64,000 nucleotides of DNA from Stenotrophomonas sp. ZAC14D1_NAIMI4_1 (GTDB lineage: Bacteria; Pseudomonadota; Gammaproteobacteria; Xanthomonadales; Xanthomonadaceae). A program made the position numbers and the translations under genes. Each line of letters opens with the position of its first letter. Within the stretch, counting starts at the first letter, position 1. The DNA lies in contig NZ_CP026001.1 of assembly GCF_003086775.1 (NCBI RefSeq), positions 3,500,125-3,564,124 of the forward strand, written 5' to 3'. The notes under the pieces were generated by a model. It worked only from the letters and a program-made list of their open reading frames with translations. It was not told the DNA's origin and made no database searches. Positions 32,890-42,299 of the stretch are shown in pieces.

Positions 32890-32979
32890 TGCTGAAGGTG
32901 GGTGCCGACCGTTGGTCGGCACGGGGTTGGATATCGATATCTGACAGATGTGCCGACCAACGGTCGGCACCCACCAACA
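32890..32979. repeat. Inverted pair of GTGCCGACC palindromes
   Basis: GGTGGGTGCCGACCGTTGGTCGGCAC at about 32899 and its reverse complement near 32950-32977 flank a short spacer with GATATCGATATC. A related single copy is at 54580-54607. Each is a GC-rich hairpin of SMAG-like size. Confidence 0.8.
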
Positions 32980-33001
32980 GCCGCGTGAAACTGTCGGGGG
33001 T

Positions 33002-33179
33002 GGGGCGGTGTGGGCTTGCAGGACCGCAGGCGCCATGGATGGCGCCTACGAGCCCCCATGGGTGAGGGCGCTTTGCTTGCGAAGCACTGCTTCGCAAGCG
33101 CCCGAACGCACAGCCGCCAGCGGCTGGGCCGGACCCCGGAGGGGGGTTTACGGCGTGTCCTGCAAGCCCACACCGCCCC
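33002..33179 (-). repeat. Large hairpin element F (inverted, long loop)
   Basis: Arms 33002-33024 and 33157-33179 form a perfect 23-bp inverted repeat identical in sequence to element A. GAAACTGTCGG precedes the left arm. The loop contains the GGCGCCATGGATGGCGCC palindrome and the same ~90-bp internal insertion seen in B. Confidence 0.9.
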
Positions 33180-33287
33180 GCCCAACCAGCAGACACCCCA
33201 GAGCCAGCTGTTGCCTTTGACCTTGCCGTGGCTTCTGCAGGTGCAGGGCGCAGCCCTGCCGCCGCCTCCGGGAGGTAAACTAGCCGG

Positions 33288-35093
<1,806 letters not shown>

Positions 35094-35145
35094 CCGTTCT
35101 ACCGTGCCGCGCTGCGCTGCGTCGCCTATCGTGGTGCATGCCTTT

Positions 35146-35237
35146 GTAGAGCCGAGCCCATGCTCGGCTGCCGCTGGACCGTAGAGTCGAGCTTGCTCGA
35201 CTGCTCCGCTCACCCAGTCGAGCAAGCTCGACTCTAC
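35146..35237. repeat. SMAG palindromes, one single and one inverted pair
   Basis: GTAGAGCCGAGCCCATGCTCGGCT begins at 35146. A second element GTAGAGTCGAGCTTGCTCGACT begins at 35181 and its reverse complement ends CTCTAC at 35237, giving a long cruciform. They lie between recQ and copL and may end recQ transcription. Confidence 0.85.
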
Positions 35238-35323
35238 GAAACCGTCCCTCGTCCTGCTCCAACCTTGAACACGCCATTCAGCAAGAAGTGCATCGCGCGC
35301 CGCTTGCCGCTAGATTGACGCCC

Positions 35324-35704
35324 ATGTCCCTCGCCCCGACCCTGCTCCGCGTCGTGCTCATGCTCAGCCTGTTGCTCAACGGGCTGAACGCGGCCATGGC
35401 CAGCGGGCACGAGCAGAGGGGCCAGATGGCGCACGCCATGGCCGCCGCAGACGCGGCCGAGGGCGATTGCCATCACCACGCCGGCATGAAGGCCGAGCCC
35501 GCGCCCCAGGCCGAAGCTCCGGCCCACGATGCCCACTGCCAGATCAAGGACTGCGTGCGCAGCTGCGCCCAGCACCCGTTGCTGGCCGTGCAGCCGCAGC
35601 CGTTCCTGGCCGGCCCGGCCTTGTCGCTGGCCCCGCAGCCGATGCCCGGCGCTGGCCGCCCGGCACCGCCGCTGCCGCCCATCTCACGCCCTCCCATCGG
35701 CTGA
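35324..35704 (+). CDS. copL: CopL-family copper-responsive leader protein
   Basis: 126 residues. Signal-like hydrophobic N-terminus (about 5-25), then a His/Met/Cys-rich part (GHEQRGQMAHAM, GDCHHHAGM, DAHCQIKDCVRSC) and a Pro-rich tail. In Xanthomonas, copL lies directly upstream of copAB and is required for copper-induced expression of them. ATG 35324 was chosen over the earlier in-frame ATG at 35288 because the hydrophobic segment then sits at the N-terminus. It is 58 bp before copA and is the first gene of copLAB. Confidence 0.87.
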   Translation: MSLAPTLLRVVLMLSLLLNGLNAAMASGHEQRGQMAHAMAAADAAEGDCHHHAGMKAEPAPQAEAPAHDAHCQIKDCVRSCAQHPLLAVQPQPFLAGPALSLAPQPMPGAGRPAPPLPPISRPPIG

Positions 35705-35762
35705 TTCCACGCGTACCGCTGCCGGCTTCCTGCCGGCGCCTTCCCGTGTCTGGAGTCACCCC

Positions 35763-37565
35763 ATGAATACCCGCATTCCCCCCGGCCCGGGCGGCCTGCC
35801 CATGCCGTCGCGCCGCCTGTTCGTACAGGGCCTGGCCGCTGGCGGCGTAGTGGCCGGCGCCACCGCCATCGGCGTGCCGCAGCGCGCGCTTGCCGCGGCC
35901 AGCGCCACCCCGCGCCTGGCCGGCGCGCCCGCCGTGCTGACCGATACCCGCATCGAGCTGGCCATCGGCGAGTCGCTGGCCAACTTCACCGGCCGTACCC
36001 GCCCGGCCATCACCGTCAACGGCTCGCTGCCCGCGCCCATCCTGCGCTGGCGCGAAGGCCAGACCGTAGACCTGTTCGTGCGCAACACGCTCGACCGCCA
36101 CCCCACCTCCATCCACTGGCACGGCATCCTGCTGCCGGCCAACATGGACGGCGTGCCCGGCCTCAGCTTCAACGGCATCGGCCCCGGCGAGACCTACCAC
36201 TACCACTTCCAGCTGAGGCAGTCGGGCACCTACTGGTACCACAGCCATTCGATGTTCCAGGAGCAGGCCGGCCTGTATGGCGCGCTCATCATCGACCCGG
36301 CCGAACCGGCGCCGTACCACCACGACCGCGAGCACGTGATCCTGCTCTCGGACTGGACCGACATGGACCCGGGCGCGCTGTTCCGGCGCATGAAGAAGCT
36401 GGCCGAGCACGACAACTACTACAAGCGCACCCTGCCCGACTTCGTGCGCGACGTGCGCCGCGATGGCTGGTCGGCCGCCGTGGCAGACCGTGGCATGTGG
36501 GGCCGCATGCGGATGACGCCCACCGACATCTCCGACGTCAACGCGCACACCTATACCTACCTGATGAACGGCACGGCCCCGGCCGGCAACTGGACCGGCT
36601 TGTTCCGCAGCGGCGAGAAGGTGCTGCTGCGCTTCATCAACGGCGCCTCGATGACCTACTTCGACGTGCGCATCCCCGGCCTGAAGATGACCGTGGTCGC
36701 CGCCGACGGCCAGTACATCCACCCGGTCAGCATCGATGAATTCCGCATCGCACCGGCCGAGACCTATGACGTGCTGGTGGAACCGACCGGGCAGGACGCC
36801 TTCACCATTTTCTGCCAGGACATGGGCCGCACCGGCTTCGCCGCCGGCACCCTGGCCGTGCGCCATGGTCTGCAGGCACCGGTGCCGCAGCGCGACCCGC
36901 GCCCGCTGCTGACGATGAGCGACATGGGCCATGACATGAGTGGCCACGGTGGCCACGACATGGCCGCCATGAAGGGCATGGAAGGCGGCTGCGGCGCCAG
37001 CATGGGCCACGGCGCGCATGGCGATGCCCCCGCCAGCAAGGCACCCAAGCACCCGGCCAGCGAACGCAACAATCCGCTGGTGGACATGCAGAGCTCGGCC
37101 AGCGAACCCAAGCTGGATGACCCCGGCATCGGCCTGCGCGACAACGGCCGCCAGGTGCTCACCTACGGCGCCATGCACAGCCTGTTCGAAGACCCCGATG
37201 GCCGCGAGCCGAGCCGCGAGATCGAGCTGCACCTGACCGGGCACATGGAGAAATTCGCCTGGTCGTTCGACGGCATTCCCTTCGCCAGCGCCGAACCGCT
37301 GCGGTTGAACTACGGCGAGCGCATGCGCATCGTGCTGGTCAACGACACGATGATGCAGCACCCGATTCATCTGCACGGCGTGTGGAGCGACGTGGAAAAC
37401 GCACAGGGTGAGTTCCAGGTGCGCAAGCACACCGTGGACATGCCGCCGGGCACCCGCCGCAGCTACCGCGTGCGCGCCGATGCGCTCGGCCGCTGGGCCT
37501 ACCACTGCCACCTGCTGTACCACATGGAAGCAGGCATGATGCGCGAAGTGAGGATCGAAGAATGA
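35763..37565 (+). CDS. copA: Copper resistance multicopper oxidase CopA
   Basis: 600 residues. A Tat signal (SRRLFVQG, after a 15-residue lead) exports the folded protein. The copper ligands are in HWHG (about 118), YWYHSHSM (about 157), HPIHLHG (about 534) and HCHLLYHMEAGMM (about 581). A Met/His-rich insert near 380-420 (MGHDMSGHGGHDM) is typical of CopA and binds extra copper. It oxidises or sequesters Cu(I) in the periplasm. RBS GGAG precedes ATG 35763. It overlaps copB by four bases (ATGA). Confidence 0.96.
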   Translation: MNTRIPPGPGGLPMPSRRLFVQGLAAGGVVAGATAIGVPQRALAAASATPRLAGAPAVLTDTRIELAIGESLANFTGRTRPAITVNGSLPAPILRWREGQTVDLFVRNTLDRHPTSIHWHGILLPANMDGVPGLSFNGIGPGETYHYHFQLRQSGTYWYHSHSMFQEQAGLYGALIIDPAEPAPYHHDREHVILLSDWTDMDPGALFRRMKKLAEHDNYYKRTLPDFVRDVRRDGWSAAVADRGMWGRMRMTPTDISDVNAHTYTYLMNGTAPAGNWTGLFRSGEKVLLRFINGASMTYFDVRIPGLKMTVVAADGQYIHPVSIDEFRIAPAETYDVLVEPTGQDAFTIFCQDMGRTGFAAGTLAVRHGLQAPVPQRDPRPLLTMSDMGHDMSGHGGHDMAAMKGMEGGCGASMGHGAHGDAPASKAPKHPASERNNPLVDMQSSASEPKLDDPGIGLRDNGRQVLTYGAMHSLFEDPDGREPSREIELHLTGHMEKFAWSFDGIPFASAEPLRLNYGERMRIVLVNDTMMQHPIHLHGVWSDVENAQGEFQVRKHTVDMPPGTRRSYRVRADALGRWAYHCHLLYHMEAGMMREVRIEE

Positions 37566-38512
37566 GCCGTCACCTCTCCCGCAGCCTGCTGGCCCTGGGC
37601 CTGGCCGCTGCCCTGCCCGCGTTCGCGCAGTCGCATGACGCGCATGCCGGCCATGACATGGCCACGCCCGCAAAGGCGCCGGTCGACCATTCGAAGATGG
37701 ACCACTCGAAGATGGATCATTCGAGCATGGACCATGGCGCGATGGATCATTCGCAGATGGATCATTCGGCGATGGGCCACGACATGCCCATGCCCGCGCC
37801 CAGCGAACCGCGCGAACCCATTCCGGTGCCCACCGATGCCGACCGCGCCGCCGCGTTCCCGCCCATCGACCATGGCGCCATGGAACACGCCCCGGACATC
37901 AACAGCCTGCTGCTGATCGATCGCCTGGAACACTGGGACGGCAGGAACGGTGACGGCCAGGCCTGGGAGGCCACCGGCTGGATGGGCGGCAACATCAACC
38001 GCCTGTGGCTGCGCAGCGAGGGCGAACGCAGTGGCAGCCGTACCGAGTCATCATCGCTGGAAGCGCTGTACGGCCGCAGCGTGTCGCCGTGGTGGGACGT
38101 GCTGGTGGGCGTGCGCCAGGATTTCCGCCCGGCCGATTCGCGCACCTGGGCCGCCATCGGCATCCAAGGCCTGGCGCCATACAAGTTCGAAAGCTCGGCC
38201 ACGCTCTACCTGGGCTCCGGCGGGCAGGTGCTGGCCAAGGCCGAAGTGGATTACGAGGTGCTGCTGACCAACCGGCTGATCCTGCAGCCGCTGGTGGGAG
38301 CGACGCTGGCAGCCAAGGACGAACCGGAACACGGCATCGGCCGCGGCCTGAACAAGGTCGAGACCGGCCTGCGCCTGCGCTACGAGTTCAGCCGCCGCTT
38401 CGCGCCCTACATCGGCATCAGCCATGAGCGCAGTTTCGGCGATGCTGCCGACCATGCCGGTGACCACGCGCGCGACACGCGCTGGGTGGCCGGTGTGCGC
38501 ATGTGGTTCTGA
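37562..38512 (+). CDS. copB: Copper resistance outer-membrane protein CopB
   Basis: 316 residues. Signal peptide to about PAFAQ (23), then a Met/His-rich copper-binding repeat region with repeated Asp-His-Ser-x-Met units (about 40-75), and a C-terminal beta-barrel of the CopB family ending in Phe (VAGVRMWF), as outer-membrane proteins do. Translationally coupled to copA. A GC-rich hairpin at 38523-38544 follows and may terminate copLAB. Confidence 0.93.
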   Translation: MSRHLSRSLLALGLAAALPAFAQSHDAHAGHDMATPAKAPVDHSKMDHSKMDHSSMDHGAMDHSQMDHSAMGHDMPMPAPSEPREPIPVPTDADRAAAFPPIDHGAMEHAPDINSLLLIDRLEHWDGRNGDGQAWEATGWMGGNINRLWLRSEGERSGSRTESSSLEALYGRSVSPWWDVLVGVRQDFRPADSRTWAAIGIQGLAPYKFESSATLYLGSGGQVLAKAEVDYEVLLTNRLILQPLVGATLAAKDEPEHGIGRGLNKVETGLRLRYEFSRRFAPYIGISHERSFGDAADHAGDHARDTRWVAGVRMWF

Positions 38513-38522
38513 CGCACTGCAC

Positions 38523-38544
38523 GGCCCCGGCAACTGCCGGGGCC
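38523..38544 (+). terminator. Possible terminator hairpin after copB
   Basis: GGCCCCGGCA and TGCCGGGGCC form a perfect 10-bp stem with a 2-base loop, 11 bp after the copB stop. There is no T run, so intrinsic termination is uncertain. Confidence 0.5.
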
Positions 38545-38580
38545 AGCTACACTGCGCCGCGTTCCATTCCACACACCGCC

Positions 38581-39093
38581 ATGTCCCTGCAGATCCGCCG
38601 CGCCACCCTGGCCGATGCCGAAGCGCTTTCGGCCATCGCCATTGCCACCTACACCGAAACCTGGGGTGATTCGTACCCGCCGCAGGAGCTGGACGTGTTC
38701 CTGCAGGACCACTACGGCATCGCGCCGCAGCGCGAGGAACTGTCCGACCCGCGCAGCGCGGTCTGGCTGCTGCTGGATGGCGAGCGCGTGGTCGGCTACC
38801 TGGCCGCCGGTGCCAACACCCTGCCGCATGCCGATGCACGCGAGGGCGACATCGAACTGAAGCGGCTGTACATCCTCGCCGCCCACCAGAACGGCGGGCA
38901 TGGCGCGCGCCTGATGGATGCGTTCATCGCCTGGCTGGACCAGCCCCGGCACCGCACCCTGTGGGTGGGCGTGTGGGAGGAAAACTTCGCCGCGCAGCGC
39001 TTCTACGCGCGCTATGGCTGCGAGAAGGCCGGCGAGTACGACTTCATCGTCGGCAGCACGCTGGACCGCGAGTTCATCCTGCGCCGGCCGTAG
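38581..39093 (+). CDS. GNAT family N-acetyltransferase (paralogue 1)
   Basis: 170 residues of the GNAT fold. The acetyl-CoA binding loop reads QNGGHGARLMDAF (about 102-114), and the C-terminal FAAQRFYARYGCEKAGEYDF is the GNAT motif B signature. The substrate is unknown. It is clearly related to the GNAT at 59.6-60.2 kb, sharing the C-terminal block and the FILRRP end. It begins 68 bp after copB, separated by a hairpin. Confidence 0.87.
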   Translation: MSLQIRRATLADAEALSAIAIATYTETWGDSYPPQELDVFLQDHYGIAPQREELSDPRSAVWLLLDGERVVGYLAAGANTLPHADAREGDIELKRLYILAAHQNGGHGARLMDAFIAWLDQPRHRTLWVGVWEENFAAQRFYARYGCEKAGEYDFIVGSTLDREFILRRP

Positions 39094-39096
39094 ATC

Positions 39097-39125
39097 TGTA
39101 GAGTCGAGCCATGCTCGACTCTACA
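39097..39125. terminator. Perfect SMAG hairpin between convergent genes
   Basis: TGTAGAGTCGAGC-CAT-GCTCGACTCTACA is a perfect 13-bp stem with a 3-base loop. It starts 3 bp after the GNAT stop and ends 8 bp before the stop of the convergent zinc-ribbon gene, so it probably serves as a bidirectional terminator or 3'-end stabiliser. Confidence 0.7.
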
Positions 39126-39132
39126 AACAGCG

Positions 39133-39444
39133 TCAGAAGTCGAACAGCTCCGACAGGAAGCTCTCCTTCTTCTTTTTCTTGTAACCGTGGCCGTACTGCC
39201 CACGGTGCTCATCCTGGCGCTGGCCAAGATGGCGGGTATCGCGATGCATCACCGGCGGCGGCGCGACCTGCGGCGCGGCCTGCACCGGGGCCGGGGCCGG
39301 CACTGCAGCGCCGGCACGCTCGATGATCTTGTCCAGCTCGCCGCGATCCAGCCACACGCCACGGCAGCCCGGGCAGTAATCGATCTCGATGCCGTGGCGC
39401 TCGGCCATCTGCAGGGTCTGGGTGGTACACACGGGGCACTGCAT
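39133..39444 (-). CDS. TFIIB-type zinc-ribbon protein
   Basis: 103 residues. The N-terminus has the zf-TFIIB pattern MQCPVCTTQTL...IDYCPGCRGVWLDRGELDKI, with four cysteines in two CxxC pairs. A Pro/Ala linker and a Lys-rich C-terminal tail (KKKKKESFLSELFDF) follow. Proteins of this family are common in proteobacteria, and their function is unclear; zinc binding is expected. Single gene, convergent with the GNAT gene. Confidence 0.85.
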   Translation of the reverse strand: MQCPVCTTQTLQMAERHGIEIDYCPGCRGVWLDRGELDKIIERAGAAVPAPAPVQAAPQVAPPPVMHRDTRHLGQRQDEHRGQYGHGYKKKKKESFLSELFDF

Positions 39445-39676
39445 GGGCGTCGCTCCTGTTGGTCAGCCCTCGACTCTACCTGTGCACCGATGACTGTCCG
39501 GCAACATGACCGATGGCACAGGGCCGCCGCCCGGTCCGCCATTGTCGTATTAAGCCTGCAACTGCGCCCAAAGCGTGCTGTAACGCCGTATTAGCCAACC
39601 CTGCACGCCGGGATCACCCCACGGTCGAGCATACTTGCGCGCCTTTTCACCAAACGCTGTCCGGAGTTGTCGCGTC

Positions 39677-40099
39677 ATGTTGCTGTCCAAGCGCCACGTA
39701 GAGCCCCGCGTCCTGCTGATCGAGGACGCCGAGGAAACCCGCGAGCTGAGCCGCATGGCGCTGGAGAGCCAGGCGTGCCACGTGGTGGGCGTGAGCTCGG
39801 CCGAAGCGGCGCTGGGCCTGCTGGCCGCCGGCGAGCGCTTCGACCTGCTGTTCACCGACGTCAACCTCGGCCTGGTCAGCGGCATCGAGGCCGCCAACCA
39901 CGTGCGCGGCCTGTACCCGCAGCTGCCGATCCTGGTCACCTCGGGCATGGACCAGCACGCGGTGCTGCCGCAGCTGCGCGATGGCATCCACTTCCTGCCC
40001 AAGCCGTACAACATGAGCGAGCTGCTCGACGCCATCCGGCTGTGCTTCCGCCACGCCGATGCCGGCGTGTTGACCGGCCCGGACGCGCAGGCCGCCTGA
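39677..40099 (+). CDS. Receiver-only response regulator
   Basis: 140 residues, a single CheY-like receiver. Acidic pair LLIEDAEET, phospho-acceptor Asp in LLFTDVNLG (about residue 60), Thr/Ser switch LVTSGMD and Lys in FLPKPYNMSELLD. No output domain and no kinase gene adjacent. ATG 39677 is preceded by CGGAG. The last codons (TGPDAQAA) lie inside a sequence that is repeated in tandem downstream, so the gene's 3' end has been copied. Confidence 0.87.
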   Translation: MLLSKRHVEPRVLLIEDAEETRELSRMALESQACHVVGVSSAEAALGLLAAGERFDLLFTDVNLGLVSGIEAANHVRGLYPQLPILVTSGMDQHAVLPQLRDGIHFLPKPYNMSELLDAIRLCFRHADAGVLTGPDAQAA

Positions 40100-40531
40100 A
40101 GCCCGGATCCACGCGTGGCGTGGATCTACTGACACTGAAGTAGATCCACGCCATGCGTGGATGACCGTCGACCAGCCCGGACGCGCAGGCCGCTTAAGGC
40201 CCATTGATCCACGCGCGGCGTGGATCCACCGGACAATGAAGTAGATCCACGCCATGCGTGGATGACCGTCGACCAGCCCGGACGCGCAGGCGGCGTAAGG
40301 CCCATTGATCCACGCGTGGCGTGGATCTACTGACACTGAAGTAGATCCACGCCATGCGTGGATGACCGTCGACCGGCCCGGACGCGCAGAGGGCGTAAGG
40401 CCCATTGATCCACGCGTGGCGTGGATCTACCGGACAATGAAGTAGATCCACGCCATGCGTGGATGACCGTCGACCAGCCCGGACGCGCAGGCGGCGTAAG
40501 GCCCATTGATCCACGCGTGGCGTGGATCTAC
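40071..40531. repeat. Tandem array of ~100-bp units derived from gene 3' end plus SMAG palindromes
   Basis: Four full units begin at 40107, 40207, 40308 and 40408, with a partial fifth at 40509. Each has two palindromes (ATCCACGCGTGGCGTGGAT and GTAGATCCACGCCATGCGTGGAT) and a segment GACCAGCCCGGACGCGCAGG. That segment copies the last codons of the response regulator gene (40071-40100). Units differ by only a few bases; there are no variable spacers. The array ends three bases into the 3' end of the DUF2750 gene. Confidence 0.9.
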
Positions 40532-40881
40532 CGCAGCGCTTCCAGCAGGACCTCGGGGCGGAGTTCCAGGCCCGCCAGATCAGCATTGAAGTTGACACCG
40601 GCCAAGGCACCGTCGCGCTGCATGCCCGGCAGCCAGCGCTGCATGAAGGCCTCCAGCGCAATGACGGTAGGCACGTAATCCGCCCACTCGTCCACCGCAT
40701 GCCGTGCGGCATACGCGCGGTCGGACCAGAAGACCAGCACGTCCTCGTCGCCGTCATTGGAGGGGCAGTACGCCCAACCGCGCGCCTCGCTGCGCAGGCC
40801 CCACACCTCGCCATGCTCGCGCACGCGACGGATGAAGCGCTCTTTCAGCAGTTCCATGTCGGCCGTCAGATGCAGGCTCAT
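40528..40881 (-). CDS. DUF2750-like protein
   Basis: 117 residues. The pattern ERFIRRVREHGEVWGL...GWAYCPSNDGDEDVLVFWSDRAYA...ADYVPTVIALEAFMQRWLPGMQRDGALAGVNF matches the DUF2750 family (small cytoplasmic proteins with conserved aromatic residues). ATG 40881 overlaps the stop of the SMI1/KNR4 gene (ATGA), so the two are co-translated. Function is not established; partners of this type are often immunity proteins. The 3' end abuts the tandem SMAG array. Confidence 0.78.
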   Translation of the reverse strand: MSLHLTADMELLKERFIRRVREHGEVWGLRSEARGWAYCPSNDGDEDVLVFWSDRAYAARHAVDEWADYVPTVIALEAFMQRWLPGMQRDGALAGVNFNADLAGLELRPEVLLEALR

Positions 40882-41333
40882 GGCAGCCACGCGTTCATCA
40901 TGTCGTACAGCGAGGGGAAGAGCATCTCCACCTCCCCCTCATCGTGCAGGTAAAGCATGATTTCACCTCTGGCAGATATCAGAACAGGATTACCGGCACC
41001 GTCATCGGAAACAGCCAGTGCAGTGCGCAGGTGATCCGACACGTCGTCGCCGTAACGCTCACGGAACCCCAGGGTCAGCTCGATCACGGTCTCACGCCCG
41101 ATCAACGAACCGTTCGCGAACGCGTGAATATCCACGCCGCCGAACGAACCGCCGAAGTGTTTGATGAAGGCCACGTACTGCGGCGCAAACACGGTCCCGA
41201 GTATCTGCTGGGCCGCTTCGATCTCGGCGTCCGTTGCCGGTTGCCCGCGCAGGCTGGGATGTTCGGCCAGCAGGGCTTCTACCCTGGCAACCAGTTCGGG
41301 GGGCATCGGCATGCCGCTACGATCGTCAGCCAC
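40878..41333 (-). CDS. SMI1/KNR4 family protein
   Basis: 151 residues from GTG 41333. The SMI1/KNR4 signature is visible as ATDAEIEAAQQILGTVFAPQYVAFIKHFGG, then GGVDIHAF, and ISARGEIMLYLHDEGEVEML. GTG 41333 has GAGGGG upstream; ATG 41312 or 41306 are alternatives. SMI1/KNR4 proteins frequently neutralise contact-dependent or T6SS toxins, but no toxin gene is adjacent. It overlaps the DUF2750 gene downstream and the esterase end upstream by a few bases, forming a three-gene unit. Confidence 0.78.
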   Translation of the reverse strand: MADDRSGMPMPPELVARVEALLAEHPSLRGQPATDAEIEAAQQILGTVFAPQYVAFIKHFGGSFGGVDIHAFANGSLIGRETVIELTLGFRERYGDDVSDHLRTALAVSDDGAGNPVLISARGEIMLYLHDEGEVEMLFPSLYDMMNAWLP

Positions 41334-42270
41334 CGGTGTACGGCCCCTCACCCGGCATCACCTCCAGCAGCGCGCGGGTGATTACCCGCGGGTAGACCGT
41401 CAGGTGGTCCTCACCATCGATCACCACGTTGTCCACCTGCAGCTTGCGGCCACCACGCTGCAGCTGGGCAGTGAAGTCCGCGGCCTGCTGCAGCATGTCG
41501 TTGCCGGTGGAATAGCGCGCCCCCGGCTTGACCGTTTCGTAGCTGCCCACCGACAGCAGCACGCGGGTAGGCTGTGCCGGAACCACGGCGTTGTCCTGCA
41601 TGCGCGGCAGCAGCAGTTCGTCGAACCACAGAGAAGGACTGGACAGGATGTAGGTACTGAACAGATCCGGCTGGGTGGTGAGCACATAAGCGCCAAACAA
41701 CGCGCCATAGGAATGGCCGGCAAACGCACGTCGCGCCGGATCGGTGCGGTAGCGCGCGTCGATCATCGGCAGCACCTCTGCGGCCAGGAAGTCGCGGTAA
41801 TGCTCGGCACCGCCGTAGGTGACGTCATCACTGTAGTAACCGTCAGCCCTCCGCACGGGATTGCTGGGCGTGTAATCACGCGAGCGGCTCTGCTTGGAGG
41901 TCAGGCCTTCCTGCGGCGGCAGCCCGACCAGGATGAAGTTCTCGATGTTCACGCCCTGCTGCCCCACCAGGTTGCGCACGCTGCGCACCAGCGGAAAGCT
42001 GTACAGCGCATCGGTCACATACAGCACCGGGTAGCGCTTTTCAGGGTGTGCGGCGTAGTCGGCCGGCAGCGCAACCCAGATCGGGTAATCGCGACCGACC
42101 GGGTCGTGCACGCGCAGCGCTTCGGTATCGGACAGCACCACGCCAGGCGTGGCGGTGGCTGTTGCCGGATCCTGCTTCGGTGTGTCCTGCGCCGCCGGTG
42201 GTGGCACCGACATCGCGCACCCGGCTAGTGCCAGGCACATCAGCGCACTCCATCCACGTCCGTGCTTCAT
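41326..42270 (-). CDS. Lipoprotein esterase of the IroE/EsD-like alpha/beta hydrolase family
   Basis: 314 residues. A lipoprotein signal ends in CLALAGC. The hydrolase domain has YPVLYVTDALYSF, the nucleophile elbow AGHSYGALFG (Ser near 190) and a C-terminal catalytic His in GEDHLTVYPRV. The family (putative esterase, PF00756) cleaves esters such as siderophore or S-formyl substrates; the substrate is unknown. ATG 42270 follows AGGAGA. It is followed by SMI1/KNR4 and preceded 30 bp upstream by a second esterase. Confidence 0.85.
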   Translation of the reverse strand: MKHGRGWSALMCLALAGCAMSVPPPAAQDTPKQDPATATATPGVVLSDTEALRVHDPVGRDYPIWVALPADYAAHPEKRYPVLYVTDALYSFPLVRSVRNLVGQQGVNIENFILVGLPPQEGLTSKQSRSRDYTPSNPVRRADGYYSDDVTYGGAEHYRDFLAAEVLPMIDARYRTDPARRAFAGHSYGALFGAYVLTTQPDLFSTYILSSPSLWFDELLLPRMQDNAVVPAQPTRVLLSVGSYETVKPGARYSTGNDMLQQAADFTAQLQRGGRKLQVDNVVIDGEDHLTVYPRVITRALLEVMPGEGPYTGG

Positions 42271-42299
42271 CCGCGTTTCTCCTGTGGCCATCGGCGCGA

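Larger units (their letters stand above)
32665..33287. other. 623-bp intergenic region with a third hairpin pair
   Basis: Between dps and recQ. Holds hairpins at 32755-32856 and 33002-33179 in opposite orientation. Between them are two copies of a palindrome GTGCCGACC-N-GGTCGGCAC (about 32910-32926 and 32950-32970) in inverted arrangement around GATATCGATATC. The recQ promoter must lie in the last 100 bp. No coding sequence is seen. Confidence 0.8.

Noticed and set aside
40107..40531. CRISPR-like regular array
   Set aside because: Units of ~100 bp are nearly identical over their whole length with no unique spacers, and there are no cas genes.
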